A stretch of 64,000 nt of DNA from Siphonodentalium dalli (taxonomy: Eukaryota > Mollusca > Scaphopoda > Gadilida > Siphonodentaliidae), in the NCBI GenBank assembly GCA_032622095.1, contig CP136065.1, positions 57,715,949 through 57,779,948 of the forward strand. The letters run 5' to 3'. Below are positions 45,222 through 55,145 of the stretch, piece after piece (the stretch's first letter is position 1; each line of letters opens with the position of its first letter). Below the pieces are notes generated by a model. It was not told where the DNA came from, searched no databases, and worked only from the letters and a program-made list of their open reading frames with translations. The position numbers were made by a program, and so were the translations under genes.

Positions 45222-47739
45222 GGACAAGTTTTTACAGTTTCAACCAATGACCAATGTTTATATAAGTATGCAGTTGACGTGAGTTGGGTGTATCCAAATC
45301 AGTTTTAAAGTGTTGTGAATAGGCTAGGCGGAATGCACCATCTGGTGGGTTTTGTTTGTTGTGTCGGTAAACTAATGGCTGGCAGCCGAATGGAGGAGAT
45401 TATATATGTCTTCTGTTTTTGGTGGTGTACCCAAGATGCTTTCCACAAAATGTGAGAGCTTTGAGACTTTTGACTGAGGAATGTATTAGAGATCTGATAG
45501 GAACAACCTCGTCTTATACAGAGTTTGATACAGCGCTACAGAAGATTTCATCTAAAAGCAACAACACGGCTAAGCACTGGATAAATAACCTGATAAAACC
45601 AGTTTTCCTAATGATGCATTTGTGAGAGCCGAAAGAGAGGGTAATTGGTTACTCCACCTGTGGTATGTGCGTTCTATGCTCCCATACTTCTTTGCTGCTA
45701 AGCATTTCAATAATGCCAAATATGGACTATATTACCTTCGTTCAATGGAAGCATTGCCACAACCTTTGCTTGAGAAATTCTTGATCGGGCAACATGTTAC
45801 CCATCACAACAATTAATGGTCTATTCAATGGTATGTGGAGTGATATGTTCATTGAAACTACATTCATGCGGTATGGCAAGGGGCCTGAAGGGTTGATTGG
45901 GATCACGCTCAATCCAAACACAGTCAAGAAATGGGCATTGAGTTTGCACACATGCACTACCCTTCTGTCTGACTTAGCAAATCTTACAGCTGATCCGATA
46001 GACACTGATGCAAACACACACAAGGAGGAAGGGAAGTCAAGGATTTCTGGTGATGCTGATGATAGAAGCAAACTTAGAGAGAAACTTGATAATTGCATAC
46101 ATCCATTAGAACATACAAATTACCCACCTGGTTTAAACAACATTGTTTCTGGTAGAATCAGTGCTGACAATGTCAACATACACAATGCTATCGAACTTGG
46201 AAAGGAATATCTGTCCACATTTGAGTCTACCTGGCCTGAGAGCAAGAAGAAAATTTTAGTCGACGACACACCTTTGTATACCACAGAACTTATTTACTCA
46301 AGAGTAATTGGTATGATGGGAATGAGAGATATGAATATGTCTTCAATAATGTCGTATGAACTGTCGCCTGTACCAACATCAATGTTCACTGATGCTGGAG
46401 AGATCCGGATCACAAAATCCAAAGCAAACTTCAAAAATAAATTGCAAGTGGAAACTATGGATAGAGGACGTCGCATTCCAGATGCCTTGGTAGTGGATGG
46501 TTGTGCATTTTTGTGGGTGTTATCGTGGCCAGCAGTTGCAACTGTTAAGGACTATGCACAAATGTTTGCTGGTTTTGTCGTGTCCAAAATGGAGTCAGCA
46601 GATGTATACTTAGTCTTTGACAGATACCACGAGTATAGTATTAAAGATGCCACAAGGGAATCAAGGAGGAAACTGGCAAGTAGGAGACACCAACTAAATC
46701 CTACCTCACCACTTCCGACACAAAGCGTGACTCATGGTGTAACTGACAACAAGATACAACTCATTCAGTGTATTTGTGATGAAGTTATTCGTACTACATC
46801 TTCAAAACGTTTTGCTCACAATGTCGTTATAACGTCAGCAAGTGTTTTACCAGTTCAAGTTTGTAACTCCGAATTGTCAGTTAGGTGTGATTTGCGTAAT
46901 ACCCATGAGGAAGCAGATGTGATTATGGTACACCAGGTTGTCCAGTTGTCAATGGCCGAGAAAAATGTCAGTGTTCTTTCAGACGACACTGATGTCTTTG
47001 CGCTCCTGGTTTATCATTATGATAAGAGACGTCTAACAACTTATGTGATCATGGAAGGAACATCATCGGGGAGAAATCCTCTAGATATTAGACTAAGTGC
47101 AGAGAATTGTGCTCCATATATAGATGGTCTACTAGCCACACATGCTTTGTCCGGCTGCGATACCACTGCATACATGTTTGGCATCGGTAAAGCGACATCA
47201 ATTAAAGCTATGAAGAGCGGGATCGAACTGGGAGATATTGGCACCGTTGACGCCTCCATTAAAAATGTCATAAAGCAAGCTACACAATTTGTGATATAAA
47301 GCTCAATGACATACGATTCACAATCTGGAGTCGTCGAATAAGCAGCAAAACCATCAAAACTGCACCGAAATTACGATTGCTCCCACCAACATCACATGCA
47401 TTCGCTGCTGATGGACCTGGCCCACCAGATATGACAGCAACAGATTTTGGATGAGAGAAAGATGTTAACTCAAAAATTCTAAAACCTATAAGTCTCCCTC
47501 CAAACACTGTCTGTGCCCCCGAGGACAATCTTAAACTGATTAGATGCGGCTGTTCCTCGGAAAATAAATGTGACACAGCAAGATGCTCATATTGCAACAA
47601 AGCTAAACTGTCGTGTACTGTCTTTTGCCAGTGTGGGGGAGAAAGTGAGTTTCACAATGAACAAACAAAGTTGCTGCTGGTCATGAGTGTGATATATACC
47701 GATGACGATGATGACGACTGTGATGTTATAGCGTTGTGA
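45222..47739 (+). pseudogene. Academ-like transposase/nuclease gene, full decayed extent
   Basis: Reading all three frames gives one continuous protein-like path. It starts near CLYKYAVDVSWVYPNQF (about 45,255-45,305). An in-frame TAA at 45,306 follows, then LGGMHHLVGFVCCVGKL. The frame then shifts to FPQNVRALRLLTEECI (about 45,438), shifts again near 45,620 to REGNWLLHLWYV and YGLYYLRSMEALP, and again near 45,810 into the 501-codon frame. A further shift near 47,290 leads to LNDIRFTIWSRR, a TGA at 47,452 where Trp is expected, and a cysteine-rich end with CGC and CSYC motifs (about 47,549-47,660), stopping at 47,739. That is at least four frameshifts and two nonsense codons. The WSDMFIETTFMRYG block probably belongs to the transposase part. 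What lies upstream of 45,222 is not recognised. Confidence 0.85.
45794..47299 (+). CDS. XPG/FEN1-like nuclease portion of Academ-like transposon protein (501-codon open frame)
   Basis: The longest open frame in the window. Residues 15-28 (WSDMFIETTFMRYG) are a conserved block of this transposon family. Residues about 230-300 match the XPG N-region: VVDGCAFLWVL with D235, and VFDRYHEYSIK with D276, followed by basic ATRESRRK. Residues 371-402 match the XPG I-region: HEEADVIMVH with E373 and D375, and SDDTDVF with D398 and D400. Residues 452-470 match the end of the I-region plus helix-hairpin-helix: LSGCD with D456, then GIG at 463-465. These correspond to the seven acidic metal-binding positions of FEN1-type nucleases. 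The expected role is structure-specific DNA cleavage during transposition; this is inferred. The Met at 45,794 is only the first ATG after a frameshift, so the true protein began far upstream. Shortened by frameshifts at both ends, it is unlikely to work in transposition. Confidence 0.8.
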   Translation: MLPITTINGLFNGMWSDMFIETTFMRYGKGPEGLIGITLNPNTVKKWALSLHTCTTLLSDLANLTADPIDTDANTHKEEGKSRISGDADDRSKLREKLDNCIHPLEHTNYPPGLNNIVSGRISADNVNIHNAIELGKEYLSTFESTWPESKKKILVDDTPLYTTELIYSRVIGMMGMRDMNMSSIMSYELSPVPTSMFTDAGEIRITKSKANFKNKLQVETMDRGRRIPDALVVDGCAFLWVLSWPAVATVKDYAQMFAGFVVSKMESADVYLVFDRYHEYSIKDATRESRRKLASRRHQLNPTSPLPTQSVTHGVTDNKIQLIQCICDEVIRTTSSKRFAHNVVITSASVLPVQVCNSELSVRCDLRNTHEEADVIMVHQVVQLSMAEKNVSVLSDDTDVFALLVYHYDKRRLTTYVIMEGTSSGRNPLDIRLSAENCAPYIDGLLATHALSGCDTTAYMFGIGKATSIKAMKSGIELGDIGTVDASIKNVIKQATQFVI

Positions 47740-48444
47740 ATTTGATGAGGCCTGCTACCCAATACGAAATTAAGGTGTTAATGATGAGGTAAAGTCAAGC
47801 CATATCTTTTAAATGCATGAATTCAATCATATTTATATTCTCTAGCATGTGTTACGGTAAAATACCGTACCATTCTTCTAAGAATTAGATAAAATAAGTC
47901 GACTACATATCTGTATAGTAACCTCAATGTATATTACAAGTCGGGAAATGGGTTAATATTGCACCATGTTAGCATAAACAATATGCTGTAATTCTTCCAT
48001 TATAATTGCATAACATGATTACATATAATTCATGCACATTTTTATAAACTATGGAAAAGATTAGCTTGATTGGTATATTATTATCTCGAAATTTTTGCTA
48101 AATTTTGCGAAAATATCTATATTTATGGAAAAAAAGTTCAAATTTTTAGCTAAAACCAACACATATATATTATAAATATATAAGAAGTTGAATAAGAATA
48201 TGACTATACAAAATAAACCAATGTAATTAACATACATCACTTGTAATAATCATTAGGTTGAATTTCAGAGGAAAAAGTGGGTTCTAAATTTCAAAGTGCC
48301 ATAAAAAAAATTGCCCAGCAGTGACAGGGTGGCACCCGGCTGAATTTTGTTGTCAGACATATAGTCAAGGATAATCACCAAAAAAACATTGTATATACTC
48401 CAAAACACACATAGGCAAGAAATCTGATGTTTTCCACCGGACTA

Positions 48445-48981
48445 GTACTAAGACTAAGTCTGTTACCTTTTCATATTCAGGAAATCACCCCAATATAGCT
48501 CTCTCACTAAACGGTAGCAGTATAAGTCAAGTAGAGTCTTATAAACATCTCGGGTTATTCATTCAAAGTGGTATGGACTGGAACCGACAAATTGATGAAA
48601 TGTTGAAGAAGCTTTACGGACGCCTCGCTTACTTGAGAAAGTTGAAGTTTATGCTTAATCGAAACACACTGGAAATAATATACCGATCATATATACTGCC
48701 CCTTATGGACTACGCCGATGTAGTCTGGGACTCGGCCCCTGCAAACCTTTTGATCAAGTTAGACAGAGTACACGCCGATGCTGCCCGTTTAATCACTGGA
48801 CTTACCCGATCAGTCCCACAAGATAAACTATTATGCGAATTAGGTTGGAGAACATTGACGGACAGACGAAAATATCACAGATTGCATACCATGTATAGGA
48901 TAGACTGGATAGTAAACCATAAAACCCCAAGCTATTTGACTGATCTCTTGCCAACCCGCCCAGAAACGACCAATAGATTAA
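48445..48981 (+). mobile_element. LINE part 2: thumb and C-terminal region
   Basis: After the second GTA copy the LINE frame resumes as TKTKSVTFSYSG, SLNGSSISQVESYKHLGLF, MDWNRQIDEMLKKLYGRLAYL, then SYILPLMDYADVVWDSAP, LIKLDRVHADAARLITGLT, and LGWRTLTDRRKYHRLHTMY to LPTRPETTNRL. These are standard post-YADD blocks of CR1/Jockey-type ORF2 proteins. This part has no stop or frameshift. It ends at TTAA (48,978-48,981), where the 7.4-kb element begins, and continues at 56,371. Confidence 0.93.
48978..48981 (+). repeat. Target-site duplication TTAA, left copy
   Basis: TTAA here and at 56,367-56,370 flank the 7.4-kb element. Keeping one copy gives AGATTAA joined to GAAACAATATC, restoring L-R-N-N-I-P in the LINE frame. 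Confidence 0.9.
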
Positions 48982-49009
48982 AAGGGAACTGTTAATAAAA
49001 CTTTTTGTT

Positions 49010-50235
49010 CAGTAAAATAAACTATACCAGTGTCATAATGTAGAATTAAGGTTACTAAAAACGAATCATATTCGAAAACACCAACTTATAGCGTAAAAAT
49101 CGAGATTTTAATGCCTTTTTGACGTCGAAAATAATAAGGAAAAACTAAAAAGCCACTCGCCAGTTTTATGTGCACAAAGAAGCGTGACGTCAATGGCGGA
49201 ACGCAACTTTTTTTCGGATGATGGAATAAGACGTAAACATGTCCACGTGTTTTCTCATTTGTTTTGTTTATGGCGACTTACGATACAAATCTACTATTTT
49301 CAACAATTTGGACATTTAGAAAGTATTGATGACTGAAGTGTGTAATCATATAATATCACGGAGTTGTGCTTGGACTATACGTTGGACGCTGTTTTGAGAA
49401 TTTTCGATGAATATTGTGAATTGGATTTTCGATTCTGGACAGTCACAGTGGAGGTTGACGTTTCGCAATTGAAACAAATTGACACTTTTATTGACAGATT
49501 TATGTTTTAGATAAATGTTTATCAACCAAGAATCAAAATTATTGGACTGTAATGTGCATAGAACAGTTGTCTGCAGTTTTCAACACATTCTTGGTGGAAA
49601 AAGATTCTAAAACTACGATGGCAATTTGGGAAGTAAATCACCTATTTTCGATGTTTTTTTCCGCTGGTTATCCGACGTGGGCCGTATTCAACATTGCCAG
49701 CAAGGAGCTGATGCTGAACTCTTCCAATTTGATGATTATTTTTTATAATTAATAAATATTTTTTTTAACCATTTCGCTTGTATATATTCTCCAAAATCAG
49801 TTGGACAAGTGTATGTGAACAACTGATATACATTGTACATACAATAATAGCCTGATCGAGTTAAAATAGATTCTTTGATCGGTCTTCCTGGCACATTGCT
49901 CACTGTTGTACATATTGTAAGAGGGGAGACCTCTAAATTTCTTGAACATTGCTTAAGAATTTGTAGATGTTTATATTGAATATTCTCAGTAAATAATTAT
50001 TCTGTTTGTTTCAAAAGAAATCAGAATAATTGTTATTGTTTGCAAGTACTAGTATTGGTTGAAAGATAATTATAGAACAGTTTAGATTGACTCCCCTCTT
50101 ACCAGATGCATGCTGACTGAAAGACCGATCGGTCTATTTAAGCACTTCCGGGCTATTATAGATCACTCGGTGATTCACCCAGGTTCGTTGGATGGCTCAA
50201 ACGATGTTTCCTAAGAAATTTATATATACCCTTAA
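49010..50235. other. Left interior of the TTAA element, no recognised gene
   Basis: The subterminal inverted repeat ends by about 49,260. A 66-codon frame (49,552-49,752) lacks known motifs. AGATTCTTTGATCGGTCTTC (49,870) and TGAAAGACCGATCGGTCTAT (50,118) contain related GACCGATC words in opposite directions, suggesting another small inverted element at about 49,866-50,140, with CTCCCCTCTTAC / TAAGAGGGGAG at its inside edges. Confidence 0.45.
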
Positions 50236-50300
50236 TTTGAACCACACAGTTGATTGTTTCGTACCATATTTTTTTGTCATTTCACACCATATACATTTGT
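50236..50300 (+). repeat. TTTCGTACCATATTTTTTTG repeat word
   Basis: GTTTCGTACCATATTTTTTT and CATTTCACACCATATAC resemble the array at 54,907-54,995 and its inverted piece at 55,117-55,135. Confidence 0.5.
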
Positions 50301-50667
50301 ATGTTTCGTTGGTTCCCACAAATGGTAATTGGTCATGCATATGCAGCGTACCATGTGAAAAATTATTTTAATTTTGTTAACTTAATGAAAGCGAACATGT
50401 TTACGATTTAAAGTTACGTGATGATGACAACCCGACAATTACATGTAAACATATTTCTTTCTTTTTTTTGCGAAAAAAAAATTAACAAATTGAAATTGTG
50501 GCAACAAAGTTAAAGATACATAATCCGAATTAACGCTTGTATATTACTATTTCCTTGGCTTCGGGTGTAAACATATTTGATTCGAGTCGAGGAACCCACC
50601 CGTGTTGAACAAAATGTTGATAAATAACAGGTTTTGGGCAATTGTTTACTATTGTTGACTGGTTACA

Positions 50668-50815
50668 GGGGAGGGGGGGGGGGCGGAAAAAAACTGCAGA
50701 CACAGGGTGGAAAAAAACTTTTCTTCTTCAGTTTGGGTACCCCCCCCCCCCAAAAAACAGCAAAAACTGCAGTTTTTTTCCACTGACCATTCCCCCCCCC
50801 CCCCCAAGAACAAAA
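50668..50815. repeat. Poly-G/poly-C hairpin with AAAAAAACTGCAG arm
   Basis: GGGGGGGGGGCGGAAAAAAA then CTGCAG faces CTGCAGTTTTTTTCC and a poly-C tract ending at 50,814. A second C-run lies at 50,740-50,751. It is the clearest of the G-run/A-run pairs (compare 15,180-15,350 and 51,420-51,502). Pro- and Gly-rich frames here are artefacts. Confidence 0.75.
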
Positions 50816-51419
50816 TTAAAACTACCCCAGCCGGACAACAACTCGGTTTGACCGGAAACCGAAAAAAACACTGGAGCATATATACAATTCACGAGAAGGT
50901 GCTTGGTAACTTAGTTTAGATTATTATGACTAAAATGGTAATTGTCTACCAGTAGAACACAGATTTGTACCTCGTGATGTCATGACATGTACAAACATGT
51001 ATATTGGTGATCGCAACGCTATGTATGCACTTTAAAAAATGACAACTAGTCATTACCTCGACTTTGAAAAAGATGCAAATGAGATGAGTGAGATACCAGC
51101 ATAAAACTGTTTTCTGATACCATTGGAGGAGAAATTGTTTAATACATGGGATAGTTCTGCAGTAAAAATTTGCCAGATAAGCGATCGCAGGGTAGAATTC
51201 TGCATTCGACTGGTAGACACTGACATAGTCAGCATTATTAAGAGGGTTAATGGGGTCAATATCACATGTAAACCAAGACAGTGGTTATCCAAAATTGTTT
51301 TATGTGGATTGTACTACTCATTTATATATGATTTGGATATTAAGGTTAATCCATATTCTATAAAATGAGAGAAAATTGAAGTTGTGAGTCTGAAAATACA
51401 TATTTGGAAAAAAATTACA

Positions 51420-51510
51420 TGCAAATTTTTTCCGACAACCCTCCCCCCTAAATGAATAAGGAAACGTTGTGTCCCGCAGTTTTTTTTCCGCCCCCCCCCC
51501 CTGCTGGTTA
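51420..51510. repeat. T-run plus poly-C repeat, related to 50,668-50,815
   Basis: TTTTTTCCGACAACCCTCCC and CGCAGTTTTTTTTCCGCCCC, followed by more C, repeat the T7-CC-C-run arrangement in one orientation. Confidence 0.6.
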
Positions 51511-51879
51511 GCATATTTTTTTTTTGGGCCATTAATCGATTCTGATAACCGAAGCGGCATTTCAAAAAAATGTTTGTTGTTGGAATCTAATAACATGGGA
51601 ACCATCGAATCGGTTTGAGTACCTTTAATGTTATTTCAAAAAAATCATACGGTATACTCAATAGTACAAATTGTCGAAATGATACATGTACTGGTACGAA
51701 ATGTCCAGAACCCTGGTGCGAAACATCTCTATGTCAAACTTCTATGGCACAAAATGTCCAGCAACCTATTGGCTGTTCAGTCCATTGCACATTATAATTT
51801 ATTTCCAAATAAAGGTAATACTAAATATTAAAGCAGCGTTAAGTTCAATCTTGAACTAATTGTACATGTGATATAGTCA

Positions 51880-52041
51880 CAGGGGCTTGTTGTAAAGAAA
51901 ACAAGTAAAATTGAGGGTGCCACTTTATCAAACATTATAAATGCATCAATATTCTATTGATATACATGTACATGTAATGCTTTAGAAACCCATGTTTTTG
52001 TATATATATTTTTACTTGTTTTCTTAACAAGCCCCTGTGGC
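51880..52041. repeat. 162-bp element with inverted ends CACAGGGGCTTGTT
   Basis: CACAGGGGCTTGTTGTAAAG then AAAACAAGTAAAA and, at 52,007-52,041, TTTTACTTGTTTTCTTAACA then AGCCCCTGTG, are inverted over about 33 bp. The interior holds two overlapping TACATGTA words. It is a typical small MITE. Confidence 0.85.
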
Positions 52042-52532
52042 CTCAGTTTAAGTATAGGAAGCCATCATGACTTATCTGCGAAAGAGCTCTGGATCTCTTG
52101 TTCACTCATTGTGTGACCACTGAAATCAGAGACGTGGCTAGATAGTCTCCCCATTGGGGAGGGGGGGGGGGTCCACCTTGATACCTGTATGTTACGACAG
52201 CACCCCTTGGAAGGAAGTTTCCTGTTCGAATTTTTGCCCGGTACGGCTTGTTATCAAACTACATTTGTACATGTACTTACCGTAGGTGAATATCACTTCA
52301 ATTTGCCTTAAATTGAGTAATATAGTTTTAGGACATCACCAAACAGAGTAATTAATATGATTTCATGACATCACGGATCCGAGTAATATGGCTTTACAAC
52401 ATGGCATAATTCTATTTCACTGTTAAATAATGCATAGACAATGATTTTTTGTGATGTCACTCATTTGAAAGAGTTGTCCATACATGTAGTACACTGTTAC
52501 TAAGAGGCAAACTAATTAATGTTATGGATAGG
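52042..52532. other. No recognised gene
   Basis: A short G-run lies at 52,158-52,171. TACATGTA occurs at about 52,265 and 52,485. Repeated words GGACATCAC, ATGACATCACGGA and ACAACATGGCA, each near GAGTAATAT, suggest a decayed short tandem array (52,315-52,400). Confidence 0.4.
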
Positions 52533-53170
52533 GTATTACTCGGTTGGTTTGATATTATAGGCCTGATTTCAGCCCTCGGTAACCTCATTTCAGCCTTCGA
52601 CCTTCGATGTCAGGCTGATAGTGATATGAGGTTACCTTAGGCTGATATCAGGCCTAATATCAAACCAACCAAGAAATGTCCTCTAATTATTATATAACTA
52701 GCAGGGTGACCAGTCGTTGCCCAGGTTAATGCTCCCACTTTTTTACTCTGACCCCAATACCATCACTGTAGACATTTCTAATCTGCACCATTATGATGAT
52801 TATCTTTCTCATAAGAAATAACAAATTAATAGATACATGTATGTGTAGGGTATTACATGTACTTGGTTGGTTTGAATATATAGGCCTGATTTCAGACCCA
52901 TCGGTTTAATACCTCATGTCAGCCTTCGATGTCAGGCTGATTGCGATATGAGGTTACCTCAGGCCGATATTTGGTCTAATATCAAACCAACAAAGTAATA
53001 TCCTCTAAATATTATGTAACTAGCAGGGTCGTTACCCATGTTAATGCAGTGTGGTATTGTTTTGCCCCTCCCACTTTTTGTCCCTTACCCCAATACCATC
53101 AAGTGCTGTATACATTTCTAATCTGCACAATTATGTTGATTATCTTTCTCGTTAGAAATTGCCCCTGTTA
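52533..53170 (+). repeat. Tandem duplication of a ~315-bp hairpin-plus-tail unit
   Basis: Unit 1 (52,533-52,840) and unit 2 (52,848-53,170) each start with a hairpin. GGTTGGTTTGATATTATAGG, CCTGATTTCAG faces CTGATATCAGGCCTAATATC, AAACCAACC. Each continues ACTAGCAGGGT, CCCCAATACCATCA, CATTTCTAATCTGCACMATT and TTATCTTTCTCRT. The ACTAGCAGGG head is shared with 9,489. The combination looks like a retroelement tail with a hairpin inserted, then duplicated. Confidence 0.8.
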
Positions 53171-53428
53171 GACCCCTTTGGAGCCATCTAGAAGTTCCCT
53201 CGTGAATCAATATAGAATAGACATTCACAAATATAGGTATAGATAAAGATTTTTTAAGAAGTTCCCGGACCCCTGTTGTTGTAATTAGAATGCACTCAGA
53301 GATTCTGACTTCAAACTTGTGCCACCTTCTAATTTACATGTACCGGTATACTACCGGTAGTATTGCTTGATAAGTTGATAGACATGTGTTGATTTGATTT
53401 GGGTTGAAAGATTAGAAAATCAGTGCCC

Positions 53429-53455
53429 CCCCCCCCCCCCCCCCTCCCCCCCTCT
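53429..53455 (+). repeat. Poly-C tract
   Basis: About 26 bases, nearly all C, with one T. The position is approximate because such runs are prone to assembly error. Confidence 0.9.
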
Positions 53456-53799
53456 CAAAATTATCATTTAAGGAATAATCTTGGTTTTTAATGTAATTAC
53501 AGTTTAAAGATGGTCTATCTCTCCCTAAACCAAGTTTTATATGCAGCAGTTTCCTGAAATATGTATGAAATATCAAAAATAATAAATTTGAATTGAAAAC
53601 CCCTGTCCGGAAATGCTTCTATCTGACAATATTGATTTTATTTTATATTTTCTGGTATATTAGATACATACACATGTACAACTAATTTGGGACATTTTAC
53701 AGCTCGCAAAAATGTTTGGAGTGTAGCAAGTGGGAGAACTCTATCTCAGATCGCCTGAAAGTTTTATGACATGACGGTTTGTTTGAATGCCTCATAGTG

Positions 53800-53945
53800 G
53801 TGAACATCTACATGTATACCAAATTTCATTGAGATCCAAGCAGTTATTAGCACTACTGTTCAAGTTATGCCCTGAACAGACATCAGACGGATGGACAGAC
53901 AGGTGCAAAACAGTATACCACCCTTTTTTAAAAAGGGGGTATGAA
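53800..53945 (+). repeat. Retroelement-like tail with AAATTTCATTGAGATCCAAG
   Basis: ACCAAATTTCATTGAGATCC, a GACATCAGACGGATGGACAG, ACAGG segment and a CCCTTTTTTAAAAAGGGGG hairpin follow one another. This order is common at the 3' side of invertebrate LINE/SINE families as I remember them. It is assigned on resemblance only. Confidence 0.45.
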
Positions 53946-54190
53946 TATCGATAATTGATATAAGCATTTCCTGACATGTGTCTTCGACTCGATTTTATTA
54001 TTTTATACCCTGACAATTATAGAAAACATATTTAGGAAGCTATAGATATAAACCCATCTTCAAATGCTGATCACAAACTGATATTAAATCAGTGTTTGTG
54101 ATTCGGTATAACGCCTTTAGACTCTACTGTTCAGACTTTTCTGTTTACAGCTACCGGTATAATCTTGTGTGCCAAATACAACTGCAGGGT

Positions 54191-54280
54191 GGAATATTGC
54201 GGATGAAGATGGATAATTCTAAAATCAAGTGGTAATAATAACTTGATTTTAGAGTTATCCATCTTCATCCGCAATTCTGA
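54191..54280. repeat. 90-bp near-perfect palindrome
   Basis: ATTGCGGATGAAGATGGATA, ATTCTAAAATCAAGT faces ACTTGATTTTAGAGTTATCC, ATCTTCATCCGCAATTC, with a ~9-base loop. Almost no mismatches, so probably young. Confidence 0.9.
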
Positions 54281-54899
54281 CCGAGACCACCTTTTTGACG
54301 ACGTGTTTTTGGGCCACAAACAATAGAAATAATAAACTTAAAAAATTGATATCTGATCACTCGGAGTGTTGATGAGTAGGTTCCTCGACTCGAATCAATA
54401 TTTTTTACCCCCGAAGCCAAAGAAATAGTCATTTAGGAGCATCTGATCGGATTGAGTACCGTTAAACAATTATTTTTGTGTCTAGACTTGATTATAAAGC
54501 AAGTTTTCGCAATTGACATGCTTAAAATTGATATATGCATGGGGAAATGTAACCATCGTTGTCTACATGCCCCGTGTGCGCAACATCTCAAATGAAAAAT
54601 CCAGTCTCTTGTACTAGTATTTGTAATTAAACTATTTGTATAGCATTTGTTATTTAAATTTAGAACAGAACCATAATTTTGTTTAAATGTGCAGATCTAC
54701 ATGTATGATAATAAGGCTTAAGCATCGTGCAGGGTGGATTTTTCTCTTAAAATTAATAAACATATAGGTACAATTATTTGGCACACAAGAGTAGGCACTT
54801 TGCTGGAGTCTGATGATGTTAGATGCTGATAGTCTAAAGGGTCAGTGTCTGGTTGTTCCCCTTGCAGAGGAGATATAAATGGTTACACGACATTTTGGA

Positions 54900-55145
54900 T
54901 CGTCTTAAGTCGTTTCGTACCATATTTTTTGTAGTTTCGCACCATATTTTTTGTAGTTTCGTACCTTATTGTTTGGTCGTTTCGCACCATGGTGGAAATC
55001 AATTCGTCTTTTGATACCAATGATACCATATCACTATACATGTACATGTATGTCACACCATAGGGAAACAAATAAATGATTTTCTGCAAAGTACGAAATA
55101 AAAAAAAGTAACCAAAAAATATGGTATGAAACGACAATGGTATCG
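54900..55145. repeat. TCGTACCATATTTTTTGTAG tandem array with an inverted end
   Basis: Four units of TTTCGYACCATATTTTTTGTAG type (54,911-54,990) are followed 130 bp later by AAAAAATATGGTATGAAACG (55,115-55,134) in reverse. A Phe-rich 95-codon minus-strand frame across it is an artefact. Confidence 0.75.

Larger units (their letters stand above)
44539..48444 (+). mobile_element. 3.9-kb Academ-like DNA transposon inserted in the LINE
   Basis: The ends TAGTCTGGTGGCAAACAG and, on the other strand, TAGTCCGGTGGAAAACAT are inverted. Farther in, TTTTGGAGTATATACAATGT (44,569-44,588 and its complement at 48,390-48,412) pairs perfectly. GGGTGCCACC (44,637) and GGTGGCACCC (48,328) form a third pair. The flanks are GTA direct repeats. 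Inside is a decayed protein gene on the same strand as the LINE, with an XPG/FEN1-type nuclease and a C-terminal cysteine-rich stretch. From memory, Academ-superfamily transposons combine a DDE transposase with an XPG nuclease and make 3-4-bp target duplications, so that is the best match. The N-terminal part of the protein appears lost. Confidence 0.85.
50548..54427. mobile_element. Possible nested element bounded by GGCTTCGGG...GATTCGAGTCGAGG inverted repeats
   Basis: TATTTCCTTGGCTTCGGGTG then TTGATTCGAGTCGAGGAAC (50,548-50,598) is inverted at 54,378-54,427 (GTTCCTCGACTCGAATCAAT ... CCCGAAGCCAAAGAAATA). These could be the ends of a 3.9-kb element inside the 7.4-kb one, or two inverted copies of one repeat. 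No transposase is seen between them. Confidence 0.5.
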
